This document shows positions 55,760 to 64,000 of a DNA stretch of 64,000 nucleotides, piece after piece; within the stretch, counting starts at the first letter, position 1, and every line of letters begins with the position of its first letter. Below the pieces are notes generated by a model. The model had not been told where the DNA came from and did not search any database. It saw only the letters and a list, made by a program, of their open reading frames with translations. The stretch comes from Massospora cicadina (lineage: Eukaryota; Entomophthoromycota; Entomophthoromycetes; Entomophthorales; Entomophthoraceae). The position numbers and the translations under genes were made by a program. The stretch lies in contig JAKSZP010015888.1 in assembly GCA_022478985.1 (NCBI GenBank), positions 117,386 through 181,385 of the forward strand, given 5' to 3'.

Positions 55760-56324
55760 GACAGTGAGCAGGGCTACGGCTTAGGAAGTCAAGAAGGACA
55801 TTGAGCGCACCTTTGACAAATTCATATTTGAAGTTGAAACTGCACAGGTCTCAATAGGTTCAGGCCTGCCAGTGCACTAATTTTTGGGGTTTGCAGAAAT
55901 ACAAGAGAGCCTGGTGGTCCGTGCAAACTGTTAGCTCATGACGAGCACCTTGCAACAGGTACTGCCAATGAGTTGATGCCCATGCAACAGCATCCAGTTC
56001 CTTGTCATAAATGACCTAAGACTGCTCTGTAGCAGTGAATTTTTGGGAGAAATAAGTGACCGGATGTTCAAGACAATCGTAGTCCTGAAGCAGCACCGCG
56101 CCCACTGCTACCAACGAAGCATCACATGTGATGATGTACGGTTTGGTGGGATCGGTGTGTTTCAAAATGGGAGGAGACATGGACACCTCCTTGATCAATT
56201 CAAATGCCTGCTGGCATTTGGGGGTCCAACAAAATGGTACATTTTTTCCAGTGAGGGGATGGAGCAGAGCGTCCAACTGGGAAAGTGTGGGGGAAAATTT
56301 TTTCAAAGAAATGATGGTTCCCAA
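55760..56324 (-). pseudogene. E4 RNase H
   Basis: Pieces: KPYIITCDASLVAVGAVLLQ (first Asp), HPVTYFSQKFTATEQS, then in a shifted frame VIYDKELDAVAWASTHWQYL (Glu) and ELTVCTDHQALLYF (Asp), ending FLSRSPA near 55775. Standard gypsy RNase H with all main acidic residues, but with stops. Confidence 0.85.
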
Positions 56325-56377
56325 GAAACTCTGAAGTTGCTTCTGTGTAGTTGGAGTTGGCCATTCTCAGATTGCAT

Positions 56378-56941
56378 CTAATTTGTTGGGAGGGATAGTG
56401 ACACCTTCTTTGAGAACCAAGCTTCTGAGAAATGTGACCTCTCCTTATAAAACTCACACTTAGAAGCTTTGAGGAACAGCCCTGCTTTATGCAAAGCGAC
56501 CACCACCGCTTCCAAGTTGATAGCATGTTGTTTGGGAGTTGGGGAATGAACTAGGATGTCATTGATGTATGCAATAGCACAAGAGAACCGGAGATCCCCT
56601 AGCGCGTTGTCAATCATTTGTTGAAATGTAGCGGGAGCATTTTTCAACCCAAAGGGCATTACACGAAATTGAAAAATGCCTCGCCTCATTCAGATTGTGG
56701 TTAACCATTCCTGTCCTTCCATCACCCAAATTTAGTTGAAAGCATTCACCAGATCCAATTTTAAAAACACACGGGATTTGGAAATTGCCTGACTGATTGT
56801 CTGCTCTAAAGGCAATGGATAGGGATCTGTAACTGTTATTTTGTTCAAGTGACCGTAATCTACATAAGGACAAAGTGATACATCCAATTTTCTTGCAAAG
56901 ACAATAGGGGAGGCGATGGGGTGGTTTCTTTGAACAACCAA
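56378..56941 (-). pseudogene. E4 reverse transcriptase
   Basis: Pieces at 56941-56732 (IASPIVFARKLDVSLCPYVD, FLKLDLVNAFN) and 56689-56378 (FQFRVMPFGLKNAPATFQQM and the active-site box IAYINDILVHS). The YLDD box reads YIND, so one catalytic Asp is Asn. A frameshift lies near 56700. Confidence 0.87.
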
Positions 56942-57159
56942 CCTTTTTTTAACATTTCATGCAACCAGGTATTGAGCGCAACCTCTTCCTCCACTGTATG
57001 AGGATACAACGGGCAGTTAATGTTCACCAATTCCACAGTTTTCCAAAATCCACAATTGTACCTAGTATGTTTTGGCAGTTGGTCCTCTTTTCCATGTCAA
57101 GATTCCCCAATATTGCATTAAACTTTTGGGAAAATTGGCTGGAATGCCCGCAGAGTTAA

Positions 57160-57621
57160 CTAAGGTAGTGATAGAGCTGATTCCTTGTATTTTTTGAGGG
57201 TGTTGATCAAAGGGAACTCTCCCTCTGAATCATCATTGGTAAATGACAATGTATTAGACTCTAAATGAATCTTCACATGTTGTCGATGCCACCATCCCAT
57301 ACCCAGGATCACCGGGAATACCAAGTTTGGCATGGCCAAAAAACGATTGCAGAAGTTATATTGGTGGATTGAGAAGTGTATCAGCCGGCAAACGACATAT
57401 GAAGACTGGTAAGCAGAAGAGGCCACCATTACTGAGGAACCCACATCCATTTCCAATTTTAATTGCTGTGCCAACTCAACGCTCGTGAAGTTCCCCGCTG
57501 CTCTGGTATCCACCAGAGCTTCAAAGGAGACATGATGTGGACCAATACTGATTTTCATAGGGACAAGGAAATAAGTGGAATTCTGTTTATTGGGATATTT
57601 GACTGACCCATGGACAACCAA
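57160..57621 (-). pseudogene. E4 protease
   Basis: 153 open codons containing SFEALVDTRAAGNFTSVELA, the retropepsin active site with D-S-G-A changed to D-T-R-A, and FPVILGMGWWHRQHVKIHLE about 75 residues on (the I-L-G-M-x-W-L block of chromoviral protease). Confidence 0.82.
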
Positions 57622-58500
57622 AGAAATAACGGGTATGTCAGGACCAGGGTCAGGGTTCTTAGCTGGAGCGAAACTGGAAGTACAAGAGCGGTAGAAATCA
57701 TTTCTTCTGTCTGGGCTTGAACAGAATCATTTATAGTCAACTCTGGAAATGCCAAATCGGACTCAGGGGTTATGGCAGGGTTAGGACCTACTTCAACTGC
57801 TATTCTGGTATTGGGCGCACCATCTACATCTTGGTTAGGAAATCCTATCATAAAGTTTCCCTTCTAATACAGATAGTGGCGAGGTAGTGCTTTGATAGTA
57901 GTTGTGGTGGCACATATTTGATTTACTGATTCCTGGATAGTAGACCAGGCCACGTGATGAGCGAAAACCAAATCCAAGCTCACTCTAAAGACTTCCTGAA
58001 GCATATTGATAGATAGGCCTGACGCGGAAGCCAGCTCATGAAAGGTAGAAACCAGAGAAGCCAAACAGGGGGCTTCAGCCATGGTTAGGAGTAATCTGAA
58101 TAAGTGATGTGATTGGGACACATGGGGTTTTAAAACAGCCAATACAACAGCCAATAGGGGAGTGGAGTCTCCTTCTTGTGAGGAAGAATGCAAAAGGCTT
58201 CCTCACCCAATGGCAGGCATCTCCATCCATGGCGTCTAACAATGCAAGACCTTGTTGGGCATGAGATATCGCAGAAGTGTTACTGAGTGCAATTGTTGTC
58301 CGCATTTTTACTTCAGTGAGAGCGTTGAGAACCTGATTGGCAATCTCTTGGGAGGGGATACTTGATCCTTTTCCTGGGCCGGAGGAAGTAGGAGAAGATG
58401 CAATCTGCACATCTTGGGTGGCTTGAAGAAAGTTTCCCAAAATAGAGTGGATGCTTCTCCCAAAGTCAGAAAGTGACCAAACGAACAACAAACAACACAT
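57555..58500 (-). pseudogene. E4 gag
   Basis: Frames at 58500-58075, 58193-57864 and 57851-57555 together follow the primer site and precede protease, so they are gag by position. The first is Ser/Thr/Gln-rich and helical (SIPSQEIANQVLNALTEVKM). No zinc knuckle is seen, as in Tf1-type gag. Two frameshifts are implied. Confidence 0.6.
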
Positions 58501-58582
58501 AACTGACTGTATGTTTATCTGTAGAGGTTAACCACTGCGGCGCCTAATTCAAAAATCAAGGTGGAAGTGGCTGGAAGTAATG

Positions 58583-58593
58583 GTTGGTTGATT
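58583..58593 (-). other. E4 self-priming-type primer binding site
   Basis: AATCAACCAAC on the minus strand, one base from the 5' LTR end at 58595. It lacks the TGG expected for a tRNA primer but is exactly complementary to the predicted RNA 5' end in the 3' LTR (53332-53322). Confidence 0.6.
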
Positions 58594-58630
58594 ATGTCAT
58601 GGAAACGGCAGAAGAAGTTTAGACCGGCTG

Positions 58631-58864
58631 CTAGTCAGGATGTGTGAACACCCAAAAAGCAAGCCAGAATGCCAGAAGCATTGCTGACCATACGACTTGA
58701 TATGGAGCCAGGAAATGTGATACCACGAAGTGGTGGCATAACAACAGGGTAATGAGTATCCCAACGGCAAACCATACTAAACCCATTCCCAACTCAGTGG
58801 TTCCCACTACAAGTGGTGGGATTGCTGGGACAGCCTCGATGAGATTCTGGGTTTGAGAGGCCAA
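58631..58864 (-). pseudogene. E4 U5-encoded membrane protein (5' LTR copy)
   Basis: Same as 52723-53094: LVWFAVGILITLLLCHHFVV and FWVFTHPD, then a premature stop from a single missing base. The ATG of the 3' copy is ACA here, so the shown start is internal. Confidence 0.5.
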
Positions 58865-59601
58865 CTCATTGGGGGCGATAGGGAGATGGGTTCTCTCTAT
58901 CCATTGTTGTACATAGGGCCATAAAATCCCTGTATATTGTTGTCAGAAATTCATAAGAGTGGGGTTGTAAGTCCAAAAGTATCTGACTCACTAGCCCCAA
59001 TCGATGATAGAGGGAGCCATGGTGACCAAAAGAATTAATAAAGCCCGCCTGGAGTGTGGGGCGATGAGCCACCAGGGAAATGCCATCTGGGATGTGGTTA
59101 GAACAGAAAATAAAGAAAATTTGATTTTTTAGCAAAAATTTATTGGGAAAGGAAAGTAAGAAAATTGACCAACAATTTTCTCAGTGCCATGCAACTGATT
59201 AAATAGTGGTCAATTGGGTAGTGACAGGATGGGGTCAGGACCTGACAAATTTGGCCTGATTGGCACATTGTTTGGGAATGGGGGGGTTTATTCTTTGGGA
59301 ACCAACATTGCAAAATTTGGCGGTGGGCCAAGTCTCTGTCAGTTCAACCTCAAACATCTGAACCAAGGCTCAACTATGTTTCTGATGATTAGCATGATGG
59401 CGTTTGGCCCAACATGTGACGGGAATCCAAGGCCATACCTTATAAGGATGGGCCCATTTGGTTGGGAACAGGTTCAGGATGGCCAACCCACCCTTGCTCA
59501 GTCATTTAATCATTCATTCAATCAACAGCAGCACATCAGGTGCAACGCCCAAATTACTATTTGAGGGCTTCAAACCCTCATTGGTAGCACCCAATATTTG
59601 T

Positions 59602-59943
59602 TCAACTGGTCTGGAGATTGAATTGGAACCATTGGGTGATCCAGCTGATATCTTCATTCTTCATGCTTTTACAGTCATTTAAATTTTGGGCATCAGCTAG
59701 ATTGCCAGCTGAATTAGACCCACCCAATTTTAATCTGGTAATCTCAGCACAGATTTCACTAATTCCCCGCAACAGTTCTGCCAAGGTAAGTGTGGGTATT
59801 GAAGGTGGGATTCGAAGAGGACGAGCTGTTACCCATTGCTCATCTACTACATGAGCGAGGTTGCCCTGAGTGATGAGAGGTACCACCATCCTCTTTGGTG
59901 TCTTTTTATTCAGGAACAGGAAGATGGCCCAATTGAGAGCCAA
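59602..59943 (-). CDS. E4 U3 ORF (pol C-terminal extension or accessory protein)
   Basis: 114 codons (MALNWAIFLFLNKKTPKRMV..., RPLRIPPSIPTLTLAELLRG, ISEICAEITRLKLGG). In the 3' LTR the same sequence is fused in frame to the chromodomain region of pol; in the 5' LTR there is no upstream pol. The homologue at 33917-34162 keeps PLLSQGDLAHVVDKQWV and the following P-S-P/L-A block. Function unknown. Confidence 0.45.
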   Translation of the reverse strand: MALNWAIFLFLNKKTPKRMVVPLITQGNLAHVVDEQWVTARPLRIPPSIPTLTLAELLRGISEICAEITRLKLGGSNSAGNLADAQNLNDCKSMKNEDISWITQWFQFNLQTS

Positions 59944-59970
59944 AGGACGTTCCCCAAGACTTACAAAAAC

Positions 59971-60375
59971 AATATAAAAAGAATTCTAATCTAATAACAT
60001 TTGTGTACTATAACTGATGCAGAAAATCTATAGAAATAATAGTAAGTGTGGCTGTGTGTGCATGTGCAATGCCCAGCCAAAACTACAGCATGTAAAGATT
60101 AAAAATTTCAATTTAGGTAGATAGAAGGGCCCATGTGCACCTCAAAGCCAGTATTTTTAATTTAATATTAAAATAAAAGAATTTATTTATGAAGTGATAA
60201 ACTCTACGTTTTTAATTGTAACTGGTATATTGTTACAGCTAAGCAGTTTATTAAGTTATTTTGTAGGTTAAATGTTTTTGCCAAGTAATTGATGGTCAAT
60301 TGGTTAATCAATAAATTAATAATTTTAGTAATTAAACAGTGATTTATTTATATGTTAGTTTAAATGGCCTTGCCT
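59971..60375. other. AT-rich spacer between E4 and E5
   Basis: Nothing recognised. It is the DNA into which E4 inserted, continuous with the flank at 52592-52754. Confidence 0.45.
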
Positions 60376-60964
60376 GTAACGGGCGGGTTTGCACCAATAT
60401 GCAATGAATGAATTGGGCAGTAAGAGCCATGTTACTGATCATACTAGGTAAAGGTCAGCAGAGGCCCATTTCCAAACCCAACTGGCATGTCTCATCATTG
60501 CCATGTATTCTTGTACCACTGTTCTCATGACGCTGCACATCAACAGCAGATTCTGGGACCAGGAAAGGGCTGAGAACAACACCAACGCCACACCAAGCTC
60601 ACTGGTTAAGCTCATAGTTTTGATCTAATCTGCTTATAATTCTTTAAATAAAATTAATGTTTTATGAGCAAGCAAATATTCTTTATTTGAATTCTTTTTT
60701 TCCTAATAAAATATGCAACTGCCCTTCAGGGCTGCATTGTCCTCCTCTAAATAGCGCACTGCTAATATGGAATAAGCTTTTCTTTTAATTAAACTCTTCT
60801 GAGCCCTGACCACCACATTGTTAGCAAAGATTTGCCATCCCATTGGATCACCATCCACGCCTCATGTAAGCCCATCATAATTCTGTGGATGTGATTCAGG
60901 TTTGGGATGGCAATTTTACCCAGTTCCAAACTTACTGAGTTTGATGCCCGTTGTATCAGGGCCA
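60376..60964 (-). repeat. Candidate E5 3' LTR
   Basis: After the pol end the minus strand offers TGTGGCCCTGATAC... to ...CCCGTTACA (589 bp) with AATAAA signals near 60690. Without the partner LTR the limits are a guess, and the purine tract before it is weak. Confidence 0.3.
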
Positions 60965-60983
60965 CATTCAGATCAAACTCCAC

Positions 60984-61316
60984 TCAATTTGAACCAATGT
61001 ATGGATCAGGTGCCTCCTGATACGTTGCATCACCCCCCTGTGAAGCCCAGAACTCCCAGACCTTCTCTGGGCATTGCTCACAGTCCTCCTTTATTTGCCA
61101 CATCACCTCCTCCACCAGATAGCCCTTCCACTTCACCAGCAATTGCTGACGGCCTCTCACCCACTTGGCATCCAGTATGTGTTCCACCTCATATTCTGGC
61201 ACCTCCCCATCTCTAGGATTCAGAGGTCCTGGACGCTCCAGCCCCTCACCCCTGAATGCCTGTAGCTGAGAAGCAAGACTCACCAGATGGGCTCTGGAAA
61301 CTACTGACAAACTCAA
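60984..61316 (-). pseudogene. E5 chromodomain
   Basis: 110 open codons with YEVEHILDAKWVRGRQQLLV and KWKGYLVEEVMW, a full chromodomain signature (Y-x-V-E-x-I-L-D, then Y/L-V-K-W-K-G-Y, then W). The ORF ends shortly after, at the pol end. Confidence 0.85.
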
Positions 61317-61332
61317 CTCAAAGGCGAGCTGA

Positions 61333-62350
61333 TTAATGGCTCAGACTATCCAGTATGGGCCCAAAAACTTTGGACCCAGCATATGATACTTGACCAGGAT
61401 GGCTTAATTCTTGGCCATCACCAATACCCAGGCTCAAAGGTTGGATCTGGCGCCCTTCAACAATCTGCCTGTCAATTCTGCTGAGATATTTCCAGCTCCA
61501 AGTTCCCTTGTAGCTACTTCCTGATATCTGACATGGTACCCAACATCTCATCCACCCCCTGATATATTCCACCCACAGATCCCCTGTTTGATCTGGGGTT
61601 TAGTCCATGAATTGTGAAAAACAGCGACATTCCTGTTGAGGATTGAGAGTGATTGTTGTAAGCAAACTGGGCCATCAGGACCCACAAAACCCAGTCATCC
61701 TGTCAATCAGACATTTAACACCAAAGATACTGTTTGAGTATCTGATTCACCCTCTCCATATGTCCATCAGATTGTGGATGGTATGCCAATGACTGACCAG
61801 GCCTAATTTCCAAGTTTCCTAGTAGACTTGACCAGAATTTTGAAACAAATTGTGGGCCCCAGTCTGAAATGATCTCCTCAGGTAATTCATGTCAGGAGAA
61901 CACTTCATCGATAAAAATCCTCACCACATCCTTTGACAAAAAACTCCCAGTATATGGGAATAACTCAGCATATTTGGTAAGTCTATCCACGACCACCATA
62001 ACTGTGTCCTTCCCCTGCACCTTTTGGAGTCCCACTATGAAATTGACACTAATCAAACTCCAAGGGGCTTATGGTATCAACAGCAGATTCAACTTACCCA
62101 ATGGTGGTTTTATAGATGGCTTTGACTTTGCACATACCAAACACTCCCGCATGTACTTCTGGACATCCTTATGAAGGCCTGGCCACAAATACTCTCACTG
62201 CACCAATTCCATCATCTTCCCTACTCCTGGGTGACCCGCCAGTGAATAATCATGAGAAGCCCAGATTACCTCCTTTCATAATGATGGGTTAGACATCCAT
62301 ACATTTGGCTTGTGGTATAGCATCCCAACCTCTTCATGTAATTTGCATGG
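61333..62350 (-). pseudogene. E5 integrase, heavily decayed
   Basis: Readable only in pieces. 61333-61572 is open but shows mainly the post-core region (VSYAGSKVFGPILDSL, where G-P-F normally sits). Between 61570 and 62350 stops are frequent and the catalytic motifs are only loosely traceable by position. Confidence 0.55.
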
Positions 62351-62352
62351 TA

Positions 62353-62960
62353 TCAGTGCGGATGACCCTCCATCATCTCAGCTTTCAGCCTTTGGTCAAA
62401 TTTTGCGCTTCTCTGCTTCCAGTGAACTTCCTCCCCCAACACACTTCCCATATCTTCAATCATTGAAAATTGGTCTGGTTGGAACATTGTAGCTGGGTTA
62501 AACTCCTCCAACTCTTCCTTCTCATACACAAAAGCCCCATCTTGACTCAACCAATCTGCCAGGATATTTGAAGCCCCAGGCCTGTACTCTACCCAAAAAA
62601 TCATAGCGGACCATCTCCATGTGCCATCTGTCCTGTTGCTGGTTTATCTTTCTGGGTTTGCGATAGTACTCCAAGGCTTTGTGATCAATCCAGATAATGA
62701 AAGGATGCCAGGCATAGAGCAGGTGAGGTTGCCACTCGCATAAGGCTGTAATCACTGCCAACAGTTCCTTATTGTATATCAAGTAGTTCATTTCCACGAG
62801 GAGAAACTTATGGCTGAAGTAACATATGGGATGCTCCAACCCATCTTCCCCTTCCTGAAGTTATACTGCTCCCACAGCGTAATTTTAAGCATCCATCTCA
62901 ACCACAAATGGTTTCCAGGGGTCCAGATGGGCCAGTACAGGTGTGGTAAGTAACTTACCC
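62353..62960 (-). pseudogene. E5 RNase H
   Basis: 62522-62839 gives HPICYFSHKFLLVEMNYLIY, NKELLAVITALCEWQPHLLY (Glu) and FIIWIDHKALEYYR (Asp). 62353-62604 continues with RPGASNILADWLSQDGAFV, the A-D-x-L-S-R-type tail. Confidence 0.85.
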
Positions 62961-63289
62961 TTCAGTAATTTGAATCCCTTCTTCTTCCTTTCCCCATACA
63001 AATGGAACATCTTTGGTTAAGCGCATGAGCGGTAAAGCCATCTGTGAAAGATTTTTCACAAACTGATGAAGGAAGTTCAATGTTCCCAAAAACTTTGCAC
63101 CCCCATCTGATCCGTGGGGGCTTTCCATGCCCGCACTGCCCAGAGCTTATCCGTACACACCCCCAATCCACTCCAGAATACCGTGTTGATAAGGAACATT
63201 ACCGAGATTTGGTTGAACTCACACTTAAAGGGCTTTAACCTTAAACCCATACAGCTGATCGCGACCAAAACTTCCCAGACATCTCATAC

Positions 63290-63999
63290 ATGCTCCTCAT
63301 GGGACTGCAAGAATACTAGAATATTGTCCATATAAGTGGCGCAGCATCAACTGATCATCCCCCCAAGGACATGGTCAATCATCCGCTGGAACACCACCAT
63401 GGAATTTATCATCCTGAATGGCATTATACAATATTGGTACACCCCTAGGTGGCACTTGAACGCTGTGTATTGCTGGTGCTGTGATCTTACCAGTATCTGA
63501 TTAAATGCATCCGTGAGGTCGAGCTTTGTAAACATTGTGCATCTGGTAACCATCAGACGAATGTCCTCCAACAGGGGCATTGTATATGGATCTGGCTCCA
63601 TGACTATGTTCAAGCGTCAGAAACCACACATGGGTGTAAATTGCCACTCGCCTTCAGTACTAGCAATACAGGAGACACTACCAGAGACATGGAAAGCTTG
63701 ATTAAACCTTTGTTCAACATTGACTCCACATGGCCCTCCAATGCTTCTCTGGCTTGTTCATTAATAGCATAGACCGGGTATCCCCTGGGAAGCTCTGACC
63801 CCTCCTTGAACCAAAATGAAAACGCAAAAGAGCCCATAGGGAAGAAAGGTAAACTGAGAGGACCAAATACATCAAAAAAGTTGCTATATTTGGGTGGTAG
63901 CTCTACCTCCTGAATCCCCCCTAAGCTCCTGCATCCGCTCAGGACGTCACCCCCGACCTCCATCTTCCATGTCATCTGAGGTCCAATATGCAGCGACAA
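63290..63999 (-). pseudogene. E5 reverse transcriptase
   Basis: 63610-63999 holds the RT entry (SFWFKEGSELPRGYPVYAIN). 63347-63613 holds TMFTKLDLTDAFNQILV (first Asp) and YQYCIMPFRMINSMVVFQRM. Next, in another frame, ATYMDNILVF stands where Y-M-D-D-I-L-V-F is expected (second Asp to Asn). Confidence 0.88.
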
Positions 64000-64000
64000 G

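Larger units (their letters stand above)
52755..59965 (-). mobile_element. E4: complete chromodomain Ty3/gypsy element (Tf1/sushi-like)
   Basis: 7211 bp between exact AAAAC duplications (52750-52754, 59966-59970). LTRs 58595-59965 (5') and 52755-54123 (3') have TG...CA ends. On the minus strand the order is 5' LTR, self-priming-type primer site, gag, protease, RT, RNase H, integrase, chromodomain, 3' LTR. All ORFs have stops or shifts. The two LTRs differ by roughly a tenth by eye, so the insertion is old. Chromodomain plus self-priming fits the Tf1/sushi lineage of chromoviruses. Confidence 0.93.
58595..59965 (-). repeat. E4 5' LTR
   Basis: 1371 bp copy of the 3' LTR, TG...CA, next to the AAAAC duplication at 59966-59970. 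TATTTAA at 59205-59199. It holds the U3 ORF (59943-59602) and the U5 membrane ORF (58864-58631, shortened by a one-base deletion). Confidence 0.92.
60376..64000 (-). mobile_element. E5: chromovirus, pol to 3' end, runs off the window
   Basis: Minus-strand RT, RNase H, integrase and chromodomain in order from 64000 down to 60984. gag, protease and the 5' LTR lie beyond the window. Frames are broken. It is closest to E2 in this window. Confidence 0.82.

Noticed and set aside
59214..59682. Plus-strand ORFs within the E4 5' LTR
   Set aside because: Antisense to the element, with no promoter or conserved counterpart outside the LTR.
1..64000. CRISPR arrays, bacterial operons or phage genes
   Set aside because: No regularly spaced repeats and no prokaryotic gene organisation; introns, SINEs and LTR elements show eukaryotic DNA.

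Overview
The window is a transposon-dense, AT-rich stretch of a nuclear eukaryotic genome with one recognisable host gene. That gene, a divergent homologue of the CCR4-NOT subunit CNOT9/Rcd1/Caf40 at 18205-19529 on the minus strand, resolves into seven exons that join in frame to 325 codons, with six very short GT-AG introns (35-109 nt). The repeats are Ty3/gypsy elements including chromodomain chromoviruses, tRNA-derived SINEs, a Tc1/mariner-derived MITE, a Helitron-type helicase and retroposed cDNAs. They point to an animal, an early-diverging fungus or a protist with small introns; I cannot decide which.

Layout. 1-12480: an old minus-strand gypsy element (E0) split by a complete plus-strand element, E1 (2315-11888; 1.15-kb LTRs, ACTGC target duplication). 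12530-15820: decayed minus-strand chromovirus E2. 15863-23850: AT-rich DNA with two SINEs and the CNOT9-like gene. 23852-24298: a probable solo LTR. 24305-33157: E3, a decayed relative of E1 with a truncated 3' LTR. 33158-37930: GC-richer modules in inverted orientation, including an LTR-like segment with membrane-protein ORFs. 37931-43635: AT-rich DNA with a 542-bp palindromic mariner MITE, a chromovirus integrase remnant and a SINE. 43651-45595: a GC-rich retroposed unit with a 15-bp duplication. 48668-52591: a Helitron-like remnant holding a SINE and a second retroposed cDNA. 52755-59965: complete minus-strand chromovirus E4 (1.37-kb LTRs, AAAAC duplication). 60376-64000: another minus-strand chromovirus, E5, running off the window.

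Four things stand out. (1) Five ultra-short insertions (14-44 nt), all ending CCATCTAGTACT plus an A-run and each flanked by a 14-18 bp duplication, look like retroposons reduced to almost nothing. (2) The E1/E3 family carries an antisense gene between pol and the 3' LTR, with its own TATA box and AATAAA, kept in two copies. (3) E4 has an 11-nt match between its predicted RNA 5' end and the site next to its 5' LTR, the arrangement of Tf1/sushi self-priming. (4) The E4 LTR is itself coding: pol runs into U3, and R-U5 encodes a two-helix membrane protein with a homologue at 34-35.5 kb.

Almost all transposon ORFs are broken by stops or frameshifts, so they are entered as pseudogenes. Identities and divergences were judged by eye from the sequence; no search was run.
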